Origin: Casimicrobiaceae bacterium | GTDB taxonomy: Bacteria > Pseudomonadota > Gammaproteobacteria > Burkholderiales > Casimicrobiaceae | Length of the DNA: 64,000 nucleotides | Assembly (NCBI GenBank): GCA_026646885.1 | Contig: JAPKHK010000006.1 | Coordinates: forward strand, 186,001 to 250,000 | Direction of reading: 5' to 3' | In this document: in pieces, positions 42,222 through 50,770 of the stretch | How positions within the stretch are numbered: the stretch's first letter is position 1 | How the letters are laid out: each line of letters starts with the position of its first letter | Notes under the pieces: generated by a model | Told to the model about the DNA's origin: nothing | The model's input: the letters and a program-made list of their open reading frames with translations, nothing else | Database searches by the model: none | Translations under genes and position numbers: made by a program

Positions 42222-43529
42222 TCACCAGTACCGCATGGCGTTGCCGAAGAGTTCCGTGAGATGCGCTTCGGTAACCGCCTTGGGCGCGTTTTTGACTAGC
42301 CGTTGCTGTGCCCAGGCACCCGCGGTGAGCGTGGGCAAATCGCCCAGGTCGTAGCCAACTCCGGCGACGCCATTGGGGATGTCGCACACGCGCATCAACT
42401 CGATCAGCCGGCGCGCGACGATCTCACCCGCATCCTGCGGCGTCGCGCCCTGGGTGTCGGCGCCCAGCCAGCGCGCGGCATCGAGGTGTCGATCAGGGCA
42501 GGCATCGGCGGTATAGCGAAACACTGCCGGCGCATTGACGATCACCGACATGCCGTGCGGCACCATAGGCTCCTCTTGCGGATAACCGGGCGCGCGAAAG
42601 GCGCGCACGCCGCCGGCCACCGCGTAGGCCATGCCATGCGGCAAGTGCACACCGGCGTTGCCGAAAGCGATGCCGGCGAGCGTGGCGGCCCACATCATGC
42701 CGTCGCGCGCTTCATGGTCGGTGGCATCGCGCACCGCGCGTTCGAGGTAACTGCCAGTGAGTCGCAGGGCTTTTTCGCAGCCGAAATCGCTCCACGGATT
42801 CGCGCCCTGACTCATCGGCCGCAGGCTGGGCCGTTCGGGCTTGGCCCTTCGCGTGTGCGGCAAAGCGGTGTAGCTCTCCAAGGCGTGCGAGAGCACATCG
42901 AAGCCGGAGGCGGCGACCACCGCCGCGGGCAAAGTCCAGGTTGTGGTGGGGTCGATCAGCGCGAGGGTGGGTCGCAGCCGGCGGGAGACGATGCCGGTTT
43001 TTACGCGCTTTTCGACCCAATCGAAGATGGCGATGCCAGTACATTCGGCACCGGTGCCGCAAGTCGTCGGGCAAGCGATGTGGGGTTTCAAGGGCCCCGG
43101 CACGGCGCGGCCTTCGCCCAAAGGCGCGTTGACATAAGCGGCGAACTCGGCGGGGTAGCTCGCGTAGAGGTTGGCCGCTTTGGCAGTGTCGATCACCGAG
43201 CCGCCGCCCACCGAAACGAAACCGTCGAATCGCCCCTCCGCGGCAAAACGTGTCGCCTCCCGAAAGGCCTGGTCGGTGGGTTCGACGACGACCTCGGGGT
43301 AGAGCACGACATCGATTCCCGCCGCCGCGAGCGAGCGTTGCACCCCGTCGACATGCTCCAAAACCGCCAGGCGCGGGTCGGTGAAAAGCGCCACGCGCTT
43401 GAGTCCGAGATTGCGCGCCTGATCACCCGCCTCGGCAAGGCAACCGGGCCCAAAAGTGATGGCGGAAATGTCCACCGAAAAGACCGCATCGCCGCCTTCG
43501 GCGAGGGCGTAGTGATGGCAACAGGACAT
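42222..43529 (-). CDS. Iron-containing alcohol dehydrogenase, hydroxyacid-oxoacid transhydrogenase-like
   Basis: A 435-aa group III dehydrogenase. The N-terminal [21 protein letters not shown] and the histidine cluster [17 protein letters not shown] and [18 protein letters not shown] resemble human ADHFE1, which transfers hydride between 4-hydroxybutyrate and 2-oxoglutarate. NAD-binding [15 protein letters not shown] and the metal-site [27 protein letters not shown] are intact. The start at 43529 has GGAG six bases upstream. A plain alcohol dehydrogenase role is the alternative. Confidence 0.9.
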   Translation of the reverse strand: MSCCHHYALAEGGDAVFSVDISAITFGPGCLAEAGDQARNLGLKRVALFTDPRLAVLEHVDGVQRSLAAAGIDVVLYPEVVVEPTDQAFREATRFAAEGRFDGFVSVGGGSVIDTAKAANLYASYPAEFAAYVNAPLGEGRAVPGPLKPHIACPTTCGTGAECTGIAIFDWVEKRVKTGIVSRRLRPTLALIDPTTTWTLPAAVVAASGFDVLSHALESYTALPHTRRAKPERPSLRPMSQGANPWSDFGCEKALRLTGSYLERAVRDATDHEARDGMMWAATLAGIAFGNAGVHLPHGMAYAVAGGVRAFRAPGYPQEEPMVPHGMSVIVNAPAVFRYTADACPDRHLDAARWLGADTQGATPQDAGEIVARRLIELMRVCDIPNGVAGVGYDLGDLPTLTAGAWAQQRLVKNAPKAVTEAHLTELFGNAMRYW

Positions 43530-43714
43530 GGCGACTCCGGTCGAAAAGGGTGCGGAACGAAAAAAAGAGGGCGGACCGGAGTTGAGTATAGTTGATGCGC
43601 CCGCTGCCTTTGACGGAAAGGGGCGCCGCAGGCGTGGGGCGGCGCCCAAGATCATCCTGAAGCTGGATGACGCGAGAGCCTGTCGCCTGGCCAAGCTCTG
43701 AGTTCAGGCGGTTG

Positions 43715-44161
43715 CTAGGGCCGCAAAATCTTTTGTACGGTGTATTTGACGATACCCGGTCCGAAACCGCGCACTTCCAGCGCTACGCCGTAACCGAGGC
43801 CCTGATAGAAAGGCAGGGCCTGAAAGGACCAGGTTTCCAGATAGATCAAGCGGCATTGGCGCGCCCGGGCTTCGGCTTCGAAAGCAGCCATGAGTCGGCT
43901 GCCGATCCCCTGATGGCGCAGGGTCTCTCCAACCCAAAGCTGTTGCAGTTCGCAGTTTTCCCCCCAAGTGCGGCCTACCGCGCCGCCCAGCACGGCACCA
44001 TCGTCATGGCGCGCAAAAACGAACAAACCGCGCACTTCGTGCAAGGGGGCATGCGCTTCGTTGTAGTCACCGATGCCCTGGTCCACTAGCGCGGCATCAC
44101 TCGGCGGCGCGATCTCGTGACGGGTGTATTGCACGGATGGCGGCAGGCGACGTTCGATCAT
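43715..44161 (-). CDS. GNAT family acetyltransferase
   Basis: A 148-aa protein. The acetyl-CoA loop ETLRHQGIGSRLMAAFEAEARARQC lies near residue 83, followed by IYLETWSFQALPFYQGLGY. These are standard GNAT motifs A and B; ELQQLWV is the preceding strand. Its ATG overlaps the stop codon of the GFA-family gene upstream by 4 bp. Substrate unknown. Confidence 0.88.
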   Translation of the reverse strand: MIERRLPPSVQYTRHEIAPPSDAALVDQGIGDYNEAHAPLHEVRGLFVFARHDDGAVLGGAVGRTWGENCELQQLWVGETLRHQGIGSRLMAAFEAEARARQCRLIYLETWSFQALPFYQGLGYGVALEVRGFGPGIVKYTVQKILRP

Positions 44162-44598
44162 GCCGATTTGCCTTCGGCGCTCATGAACTCCACGCATCCG
44201 ATCCAGTTCTTCTTGCGGCGGGCCAGGCGATCGGGGGTGGATTCACCCTCGAAGCTCATGCCGACGCGGCGGTAGATCGCGGAGTCCACGTTCTCGAAGC
44301 AATTGGCGTTGACCACCGCAAACCACTGCTCGTCGATGCGGCAGGTGATGAAAGGCAGCGCGCCGCACGCGGTGCAGATGTGAAAGCGTGCGGTCTGGGT
44401 GGCGAAGGAGTAGGGTGTCATCCGCGCCGGGTCGCGCACCCAGACGCGCAGTGTGCCGGCGGGGTGCGAGGTCCAGGCGGCGCCATGTTTGCTGCAAAAA
44501 GAGCAGGAGCAGATGCGCAGCACGATTTCTTCCGGTGCCGGCGTCCAGTCGAGCGCGAAGCGCAGATTGCCGCAGTGACAGCCGCCCTGAATGTTCAT
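44158..44598 (-). CDS. GFA family zinc protein
   Basis: A 146-aa protein. The zinc cysteines are in order: GGCHCGNLRF at the start, ICSCSFCSKHGA near residue 30, and ICTACGALPF near 77. This is the family once called glutathione-dependent formaldehyde-activating enzyme (CENP-V/GFA fold). Enzymatic role uncertain for most members. It overlaps the GNAT gene downstream. Confidence 0.9.
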   Translation of the reverse strand: MNIQGGCHCGNLRFALDWTPAPEEIVLRICSCSFCSKHGAAWTSHPAGTLRVWVRDPARMTPYSFATQTARFHICTACGALPFITCRIDEQWFAVVNANCFENVDSAIYRRVGMSFEGESTPDRLARRKKNWIGCVEFMSAEGKSA

Positions 44599-44662
44599 CG
44601 CCGAATCCGTCCTCGTTCTACTGCGCGGTTGTCGCCCGAAATCTGGTGCGAGCGCATGGCAA

Positions 44663-44917
44663 TCAGCCGTTTACCTCCGCTCGGCTGGGGGTGCGTTCGC
44701 CGGGCGGGGCTTCGGGTTGGTGGTACCAGGCACGGTGCGGCGACAGTTCGCCGCAAGCGGGGCACTGCGTTTTCTCCCAGCGGTAGCCGCAGCCTGGGCA
44801 CACGCCGGCTGTCCAGAAAGTGTGCCAGACCGTCCCGCAGCTGGGGATACAGGACCAGCGGTCTTCGGCCCGCGGACGGTAGCCGCACTGGGGGCAGTAG
44901 ATCAAAGGTTCGGGCAT
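44663..44917 (-). CDS. Small zinc-ribbon protein
   Basis: An 84-aa protein. It carries paired zinc knuckles: YCPQCGYRP, SCIPSCGTVWHTF, VCPGCGYRW and QCPACGELSP. The C-terminal tail is polar. It resembles small uncharacterised zinc-ribbon proteins of soil bacteria. Function unknown; it lies 12 bp downstream of the DUF488 gene on the same strand. Confidence 0.8.
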   Translation of the reverse strand: MPEPLIYCPQCGYRPRAEDRWSCIPSCGTVWHTFWTAGVCPGCGYRWEKTQCPACGELSPHRAWYHQPEAPPGERTPSRAEVNG

Positions 44918-44929
44918 GGCGGGGATCGC

Positions 44930-45316
44930 TCACGCGAGGCGGGCGCCGCATTCGAGCAGCAGCTCGCGCAGCACCGAGCGGTGGCAGAGGTTTTCGTCTT
45001 CGCAATAACAGCCCACCGAGAAATTGGCGCTGTGCGACAGGAGCGCCAGCAACGCGATAGTGCGCGCATTTTCTGGAATGGCCATTTCGTTCCGGTAGAG
45101 CCGCTTGAAGCGCTCCCATTCGGACTGCGTCTTGGCCGCTTGCGCGAGTTTCACGGTTTCCGCGCTGGGCGCCAGGTTGGGGTACCACAGGTCGTACCAG
45201 TTCTGGCGGGCGAACTCACTCTTGGGCACGCCGCGCGGTGGCCGGCGCACCGTGCCCAGCCGTGGGCCCTCTTCGGGCATGCGCGGTGAGCCAAGACGCA
45301 CCACGCGAAGGCTCAC
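44930..45316 (-). CDS. DUF488 family protein
   Basis: A 128-aa protein of the DUF488 family. Typical are the opening VVRLGSPRMPEEGPRLGTVRRPPRGVPK, the YDLWYPNLAP segment and the closing VGCYCEDENLCHRSVLRELL, which contains the family's conserved Cys and His. Function unknown; some members have a nuclease-like context. Confidence 0.88.
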   Translation of the reverse strand: MSLRVVRLGSPRMPEEGPRLGTVRRPPRGVPKSEFARQNWYDLWYPNLAPSAETVKLAQAAKTQSEWERFKRLYRNEMAIPENARTIALLALLSHSANFSVGCYCEDENLCHRSVLRELLLECGARLA

Positions 45317-45340
45317 GCGGCGCCCTCCATTGGCGCAAAC

Positions 45341-45919
45341 TCAGTGCCGATGCCGGTGTCCGTGAGCATCATCCTGCTGACCGGCGGCTGCCGGTTGGTG
45401 AGCCTGTGCCTTGCCGTTAGCCGCGTAGCCCCGCAGGACGCCGTAGCGCGCCACCTGTCCTGGCGAAAGAATGCGCGTCTGCGCCAAATGCGCTTCGAGA
45501 TGCGCAGCGCGCAGCTTGCCCTGCAACGTGCCGATTCGGGCAGTGGCCGCGTCGAGTTGCGCTGGCGTGACTTGCTTGCGGGCGAAGAGCGCATCGAGTT
45601 CCCGCTCGGCGTCGACGAGCTGTTGACCCAGCGTTTTGGCCTTGGTTTCCATGGACTTGAACAGGGCTTCAGTTTCCGCACGCTGCTCGGGGTTGAGCGA
45701 CAAGGATTCGGCCAGCTCCAGCACATGTGCCGGCCCGGGGTAGCCGTTGAGCTCCGCCGCTTTGGCGAAACCCATGCCGCGGCCGGCCAGCAAGTCCGCT
45801 TGCTCTTCGGCGGAAAGCGCTTTGATGCTGCGCGCCTCCTGGCCCGCGTAAGGCGAGGGCGTGACCGCGGCGGCGAGGGTGGACAGGGACAGAAGGAAAA
45901 AGCTGCTGGCGATTTTCAT
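45341..45919 (-). CDS. Spy/CpxP-like periplasmic protein with histidine-rich tail
   Basis: A 192-aa exported protein. After a signal peptide (SSFFLLSLSTLAAA) it is highly helical, with the LSLNPEQRAETEALFKSME repeat typical of Spy/CpxP/CnrX (LTxxQ) proteins and a second, longer helix (LDAATARIGTLQGKLRAAHLEAHLAQTRIL). It ends in HGHRHRH, suited to bind Cu, Ni or Zn. A periplasmic chaperone or metal-sensor role is likely. No metal-resistance genes are adjacent. Confidence 0.83.
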   Translation of the reverse strand: MKIASSFFLLSLSTLAAAVTPSPYAGQEARSIKALSAEEQADLLAGRGMGFAKAAELNGYPGPAHVLELAESLSLNPEQRAETEALFKSMETKAKTLGQQLVDAERELDALFARKQVTPAQLDAATARIGTLQGKLRAAHLEAHLAQTRILSPGQVARYGVLRGYAANGKAQAHQPAAAGQQDDAHGHRHRH

Positions 45920-46049
45920 GGCGAGAGGGCAAAGGGGGGACGAAGAGGTTACAGCGCGAACTTACGGCCGCTCCAAGCGGCTTGTCAACCGGGAGCGCAA
46001 CCGCAGCGCCGCGCTCGCCAATCCAAGAGCCAGGAGGCTTGCTGGCGGC

Positions 46050-46553
46050 CTAGGGTTCGCCGGCCCAGTAGTCGAGCGTCTCGCTGCGTTTTTGAATCAC
46101 TCTAAAGGACTTCGCACCCCAATGCCTCGCGGCAGCGACGTATTTGTCGGAATCGGGGTACTCGACGATCTCGGGCGATTCCTGGGTGCTGATCGAGAGG
46201 TATTTCAGCGGCGCGGCGGAGCTATTGATGATCTGGTGCGGATAAGCCGGCCCGGGGGGGATGAAGATCACATCGCCGGCGCGCAGGGGCAGCATTTCTC
46301 CGGCCACCCGCAGCGTGCCACTGCCCTCGAGCACGACAAACATTTCTTCCTGCGCGTGGTGCAAGTGGTAGGGGCAGCTGCGCTTGCCCGGCGCGACGAC
46401 GTCGTAGGAAATCCCCAGTTTGCGCGCCGCGGTACCTTCGGCGAGGCGCGCTCCCTCGCCCTGATAGAGCGGCGGGCGCAAATAACCTTCACGCGGGGTG
46501 TCACGAAAATTGCGAATCAGTGCCGCGGCCAGCGCGGCGGCTCGTTCGTTCAT
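46050..46553 (-). CDS. Cupin-domain protein
   Basis: A 167-aa protein with a single cupin barrel. Motif 1 is YHLHHAQEEMFVVLEGSGTLRV, with two His and one Glu as metal ligands, and motif 2 is RAGDVIFIPPGPAYPHQIIN. No second domain is present. Relatives include sugar or keto-acid binding cupins; no reaction can be assigned. It follows the broken NUDIX gene on the same strand. Confidence 0.9.
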   Translation of the reverse strand: MNERAAALAAALIRNFRDTPREGYLRPPLYQGEGARLAEGTAARKLGISYDVVAPGKRSCPYHLHHAQEEMFVVLEGSGTLRVAGEMLPLRAGDVIFIPPGPAYPHQIINSSAAPLKYLSISTQESPEIVEYPDSDKYVAAARHWGAKSFRVIQKRSETLDYWAGEP

Positions 46554-46633
46554 GGCGTGTGCTCGGTGGCGCGTTGTGGTCGATCAGGTGTCCATTATGC
46601 GGCGTGACGCGGGTCTTGTCTTTGGCGCGATCG

Positions 46634-47042
46634 TCATACGCTGACCATCGCCCTGAGTCCGACGTGGCGTGCAAAGGTAAAGCCGCCCTCGCGGTCTCGC
46701 CCATGGCCCTCCCGCCAGCATCGGCAAGAAAACCGGTCTTGCCGGTGAAATCGGCGCGGCCCAGCCAGGCTCTGCTTGCACGAGGCTCTCGGTCTGCGCC
46801 TCTGGCGTATGGCAGTGCAGCGAGCCGCCCACCACGCGACCGCTGAACCACACCTTGCATTCGCGCAATTTGGCGCCGGCAAATTCTTCGATGTAGGCGA
46901 TGCGCAACACGTCCACATCCAGGCCGCACTCTTCGCGCACCTCGCGGCGGGCCGCCGCGACGAGGCTTTTGCCGTCTTCAACGCCGCCACCCGGCGCCAC
47001 CCAGAAATCGTGAGCCCCCTGCCGCGATGCGATGCTGAATCC
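46634..47042 (-). pseudogene. NUDIX hydrolase, frameshifted and without a proper start
   Basis: A NUDIX box is visible (GGVEDGKSLVAAARREVREECGL, with K in place of the first Glu), preceded by SIASRQGAHDFWVAP with no start codon before it after the GNAT gene's TGA at 47046. After TESLVQAE the family-like sequence continues in a second frame (AWLGRADFTGKTGFL) and finally in a third (REGGFTFARHVGLRAMVSV, stop 46634). At least two frameshifts and the lost start make it a pseudogene, unless the sequence has errors. Confidence 0.75.
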
Positions 47043-47045
47043 GGC

Positions 47046-47651
47046 TCATGGCAAATCGGACTCCGGCCGGTCCCGTGGCACTTGCGCCCAGTAACTTTCC
47101 AAGCCTTCCCCGGAGAGGGACTTTACGCGCACCGCAAGATCGTTGAGCTGGCCGCCGGTGTCGACGCTCCTGCGCCGGCGCACTTCGACGAAGCCGCGAC
47201 GTGCCCAGAAGCGCTCGGCACGGGTATGGCCAAGCACTACGCCCAAGCGCAACCACGATGCGCCGTTCGCCTTGATCCAGCCCTCCATCGCCTGGTAGAT
47301 CGCCGCTGCGATACCGTGGCCGTGCCAGCGAGTGGCGAGCAGGAACAGACTCAGGTGCCACACACCCTTGGCGCCCAAGTCCGAAACCACCGTCGCCATG
47401 CCTTGCAGCGTGCCTGTCCCGTCATAGAAGCCCAATGTCTGTTGCTCCGCATAGATCAAATAGGCCGGCGGGCGCTCCTCGAATTCGATCTGGGCCTCTC
47501 CAGGCAGCGCGCGGCGTCCATTGATGGCCAGAAAATAGTCCGGGTTGGCATCAAACAGCGCCTGCAGAGCGGGCACGTCGCTGGCCGCCAATCGCCGGCC
47601 AACAAAGCCTGGGACGGAAAAGAGGATTACTGGAGTTTGTGTGTCGCTCAT
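47046..47651 (-). CDS. GNAT family acetyltransferase
   Basis: A 201-aa acetyltransferase. FVGRRLAASDVPALQALFDANPDYF opens the domain, HLSLFLLATRWHGHGIAAAIYQAMEGW is the acetyl-CoA site and RLGVVLGHTRAERFWARRGFVEV the late motif. The chosen ATG at 47651 overlaps the preceding gene's TGA by 4 bp. Substrate unknown. Confidence 0.88.
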   Translation of the reverse strand: MSDTQTPVILFSVPGFVGRRLAASDVPALQALFDANPDYFLAINGRRALPGEAQIEFEERPPAYLIYAEQQTLGFYDGTGTLQGMATVVSDLGAKGVWHLSLFLLATRWHGHGIAAAIYQAMEGWIKANGASWLRLGVVLGHTRAERFWARRGFVEVRRRRSVDTGGQLNDLAVRVKSLSGEGLESYWAQVPRDRPESDLP

Positions 47652-47929
47652 TGCCGAAAATAGATGCAAAGCTGCACTTCATCCCATTCGATACGGGCGC
47701 GGGGAGCGCGCTGGCGCTGGGTTTCCAAGGCCACGACGCGCAGGATCTCTTGACGTCGGCCCTGTGCCCAAGGGTGGAGTCGATCCCAATCTTGGGCCGA
47801 AGGAATACTCAGTATCGCCAACACGTCGCCACCGCCGAACTCCCAATAGAGCCGACAGCTTTCACGGCCTTCGCGATACTCCACGGTGCCGCTGCGGCCG
47901 GCGCTGGTGATGATGACCTGTGTGCTCAA
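47648..47929 (-). CDS. Small uncharacterised protein with TTG start
   Basis: A 93-aa soluble protein (MSTQVIITSAGRSGTVEYREG, LYWEFGGGDVLAILSIPSA, WDEVQLCIYFRQ). The start is a TTG at 47929 with GGAAGGAA four bases before it, overlapping the preceding gene's TGA as TTGA. Its stop overlaps the GNAT start. The compact overlaps on both sides support it being a real gene. Family not recognised. Confidence 0.7.
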   Translation of the reverse strand: MSTQVIITSAGRSGTVEYREGRESCRLYWEFGGGDVLAILSIPSAQDWDRLHPWAQGRRQEILRVVALETQRQRAPRARIEWDEVQLCIYFRQ

Positions 47930-48459
47930 TCGTTCCTTCCGGCGTTGCGGCCCATGCGCCACTGCCTCCCAACCCACAGGGCGATTCCCAGGGCGGCGGA
48001 GAGCCCGCAAGCGGCGTGGAGCGTCTCCAGGGAAACGATGCCCAAGAGCCCATTGGCATGCGACCACGGCGCCCACGGTTTCATGTCGGCATGCATGATG
48101 CTGTCTAGCGCGACGTGCGAGTAGGTGCCGAGAAACGCTCCCAGGGCAACCGGCGCGGCCGCAGAACTCTCGCCGGCCGCCAAGCGCGCGAAACCGATGC
48201 TGCCCAGCTCGAAGTTCCAGCGGCGCAGCAAGGGGCGGCCCAGCAGCGCGGTGCCTACGCCAGCGGCCAGGGCGATGCCTGTTGCGCCGAGGTAGGTGTG
48301 GCTAGGGCCATGCAGAATCAGCGCATCGCTGAAAATGCCGACGAGCGGTTCGAGATCCATGGCGACTTGCGCCATGCCGAAGGCAATGAAGCTGAACCGC
48401 TCTCCGGCCAAGGCTTTGAGCGCAAGACCCGGTCCGAAATGAAAAGGCGTGAAGGGCAT
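47926..48459 (-). CDS. DUF4184/YdjM-like membrane protein
   Basis: A 177-aa protein starting MPFTPFHFGPGLALKAL, the hallmark of small membrane-bound proteins of the hydrolase-like YdjM/DUF4184 type. Four or five membrane helices follow, with conserved His/Asp in QVAMDLEPL, HGPSHTYLGA and YSHVALDSIMHADM that could bind a metal. Function unknown. It heads an overlapping row of three genes. Confidence 0.8.
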   Translation of the reverse strand: MPFTPFHFGPGLALKALAGERFSFIAFGMAQVAMDLEPLVGIFSDALILHGPSHTYLGATGIALAAGVGTALLGRPLLRRWNFELGSIGFARLAAGESSAAAPVALGAFLGTYSHVALDSIMHADMKPWAPWSHANGLLGIVSLETLHAACGLSAALGIALWVGRQWRMGRNAGRND

Positions 48460-48520
48460 GACGAATGGGGCAGTGTCGCTGGAGAGCGCCGCTGCCGTGT
48501 TCAGGCGAGCAGGAGCGGGT

Positions 48521-48979
48521 TCACAGCCGGACCTTGCACTTCTTCGACTTGCGCTCCAGCACCAACCACTGCGGCAATTCCGCAGTCGTGCCACATTTGC
48601 CGCTCGATTGTGTGCCAGTGAAGTCGAGGCGCAACTGATCTCTTTCGACGAAAATCAACACGGTGTCTCTTTGGCTGCGATTGGTCGGCTTGCCTAACTC
48701 AATTTCCGTCTTCGTACCGTATTCGCGCCAACGATCCGTGCCGGTGCCGCGGGTTGATTCCAGGTGGCAGCTATCGCCCCAGCGGTCTTCCGTGCCGCAG
48801 AAGTAATTCCCAAAAATGAAGTTCTGCGCTTGGCCGTTTTTCATTTCGATGATTGCGGAGCCGTAGGTGCAACGGCCCTTGACCTCGTAGCTGCACTCGA
48901 AGAAACCTTCGACTTCGCCGGCGGTGCACGGCAGCGTCCAGGCGGCAAGTGCTAGCAAGAGAACGATGCGCGAGTTCAT
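48521..48979 (-). CDS. Uncharacterised exported cysteine-rich protein
   Basis: A 152-aa protein with a signal peptide (RIVLLLALAAWTLPCTAGE) and a strong ribosome site (GGGAGG). The mature part is beta-rich and has at least six cysteines (FFECSYEVKGRCTYG, NYFCGTEDRWGDSC, GKCGTT, KKCKVRL), suggesting disulphides. The WGDSCHLESTRGTG stretch is distinctive. No family recognised. It ends 61 bp before the DUF4184-like gene. Confidence 0.78.
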   Translation of the reverse strand: MNSRIVLLLALAAWTLPCTAGEVEGFFECSYEVKGRCTYGSAIIEMKNGQAQNFIFGNYFCGTEDRWGDSCHLESTRGTGTDRWREYGTKTEIELGKPTNRSQRDTVLIFVERDQLRLDFTGTQSSGKCGTTAELPQWLVLERKSKKCKVRL

Positions 48980-49101
48980 CGCCCCAACCTCCCTTCGTTT
49001 CGACGTGTCTGCTACGACGCGACTAGCGCCCAACGCCGTGCATTTTACTCCCCATCTTGCGGGCAATGCCCGCCCGAGTGTGCAGCGCGCGCTTCGACCG
49101 A

Positions 49102-49770
49102 TCAGAGCCCCAAGCGCTCGAATGCCACCTGTTCGAGGGGATGAGGCGTATCCGGCAGCACGCGCAGCTCGGCCTGCGGCAGGCACGCCGCCACTGCGCT
49201 TGCTTCGGCGACACTCACCATGTTGTCGCGCTCGCCCACCATGATGCTGATCGGCGTTTGGATGCGCGCCAAGTTCGCGTCGCGAAATTCGCCCACTTCG
49301 CCGAGGTGGGTGAGGAGCGCGGCCGTCTTGCGCACCAAGGTTTGCCAGTCGTCCCCGTGCCGCTGCGCCAACGCCGCCGCCAGCTTGGGCACCTTGCGAG
49401 CCATCGCCTCCGGGTCGAGCATGGTGGCCTCCCGCGCGGCCGTGGCGGCGTCCCACCGAAATTTGGTGCCCAGCGTGGTGATATGCGAAAACCGCCCCGG
49501 CTGCTCAAGCGCCGCGAGGCAGGCGACAAAGCCGCCCATGCTGTGACCAAAAACCCGCGTCGTGGCGATGTCGTGCCCGTCGAGGAAGGCAAACACGTTC
49601 TCGACGAAGTGCTCCAAACCAAAGGGCCGGCCCGGCCGCGCGGCCTTGCCGTGGCCTTCGAAATCCAGGCAACTCACCGCGTAGCGTTCTTCGAGCTGCG
49701 GCAACCAGGCGGAAAACTGCGCGCTCGAGCCCAGCGCCCCGTGCAATAAGAGTAGATGCGGGCGGTTCAT
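49102..49770 (-). CDS. Alpha/beta hydrolase
   Basis: A 222-aa hydrolase. The oxyanion segment LLLLHGALGSSAQF lies near residue 6, the nucleophile elbow GHSMGG near 75, the acid in MVGERDNMV and the final histidine in LPDTPHPLEQV. It is short and lacks a clear lid, and no signal peptide is present. Substrate unknown; relatives hydrolyse esters or lactones. Confidence 0.88.
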   Translation of the reverse strand: MNRPHLLLLHGALGSSAQFSAWLPQLEERYAVSCLDFEGHGKAARPGRPFGLEHFVENVFAFLDGHDIATTRVFGHSMGGFVACLAALEQPGRFSHITTLGTKFRWDAATAAREATMLDPEAMARKVPKLAAALAQRHGDDWQTLVRKTAALLTHLGEVGEFRDANLARIQTPISIMVGERDNMVSVAEASAVAACLPQAELRVLPDTPHPLEQVAFERLGL

Positions 49771-49876
49771 GAACGACCTTGCGCCATGAGACGAACGGAG
49801 TTCCAAGCCGCAATCCGCAAGTGGACCTTTGCGACATCTTGGCTCCCGCAATCCCGCGTGACGGGAGTAGTCCGCT

Positions 49877-50461
49877 TCATTTGCCGCGATGCTCCATTGG
49901 CGGCGGCGGACCGGCGAGGCGGTGGCGAATGACTCGGGTGAGCAAGCCGTGATTGGGCGTTCCAGGCGCATCGATGTAGAGCTGCAGGGCTCCGTGGGCA
50001 TCGAGAGCAGCCGTGTAACATTTCTCTTGGTGCGAAAAGTGCTGATGCACGATGCACAAGCGCGCTCCGTCTACACGCCAGCGATCTCCCGGCACGGCCT
50101 TGTCTTCGCCATAAATCCAGTTGTGCGCCCAGATGAATTGGCCATCCCGCCGGAAGTAATCGTAAGTTCGGTAGGGCCCGGCATCGCCATTGGGAAAACG
50201 CGCGAATTCACTCGACCAAGTGCGTTCAAGGACCTGATCGCGCAGCGCGGCGCCCGTGAGCGGCGAACCGGGTGCCGCTTGCGCCGTTGCCGCGCGCAGG
50301 GCGCGCGTGGACTCGGCCTGGCGCTCTTCGGACTGGCGCGTGGCATATTGGGCGTCACTGCCCGGGTAACAAGCCGTCAAGTGCAAGGTGATGCCGCCCA
50401 GCAGCCCAGTCGCCACCGCCCTCGCGCCTGCTGCAGCATCGGTGATGCGGCCCGTCTTCAT
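49877..50461 (-). CDS. Uncharacterised predicted lipoprotein
   Basis: A 194-aa protein with a hydrophobic N-terminus (GLLGGITLHLTAC) that ends in a possible lipobox LTAC near residue 31. The soluble part has the pattern TWSSEFARFPNGDAGPYRTYDYFRRDGQFIW, RWRVDGARLCIVHQHF and YIDAPGTPNHGLLTRV. It resembles small exported proteins with two buried cysteines. No family recognised. Confidence 0.65.
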   Translation of the reverse strand: MKTGRITDAAAGARAVATGLLGGITLHLTACYPGSDAQYATRQSEERQAESTRALRAATAQAAPGSPLTGAALRDQVLERTWSSEFARFPNGDAGPYRTYDYFRRDGQFIWAHNWIYGEDKAVPGDRWRVDGARLCIVHQHFSHQEKCYTAALDAHGALQLYIDAPGTPNHGLLTRVIRHRLAGPPPPMEHRGK

Positions 50462-50770
50462 GACATTTCCCCTGAAGTTGCTTGCGCGCCGCTAGTCCTG
50501 AGACGCCCGCGGCAAATGGCCGCATGGTAGCGCGAAACCCGCCCGCGACGAATGGGGCCATCGGCGTGTTGAGCCGCACAGAGCCCGCCGCCCAGCGAGT
50601 CTCGCGCGGCTTGCCGCGTGATGCAGCCTGCGGCATGATGCGCGTGGCTTCCCGACCTAACTGAACCGGTTTGCCAGCCTGCAAGCGTTTCAGCTGGGCA
50701 AACTTCGGCATTTTCCGCGCAATGCGCGGGCACGAGTTGACCTGGATGAACACGCCACACGGAGCACACC
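50462..50770. other. Gap without a recognised gene
   Basis: Both strands were read. Open frames here are short and use codons unlike the neighbours. The region contains the divergent promoter space for the lipoprotein (minus) and the large membrane protein (plus). No clear hairpin or repeat was found. Confidence 0.5.

Noticed and set aside
42303-43595. A 430-codon plus-strand frame opposite the iron alcohol dehydrogenase
   Set aside because: Antisense shadow. The dehydrogenase has both metal and NAD motifs intact.
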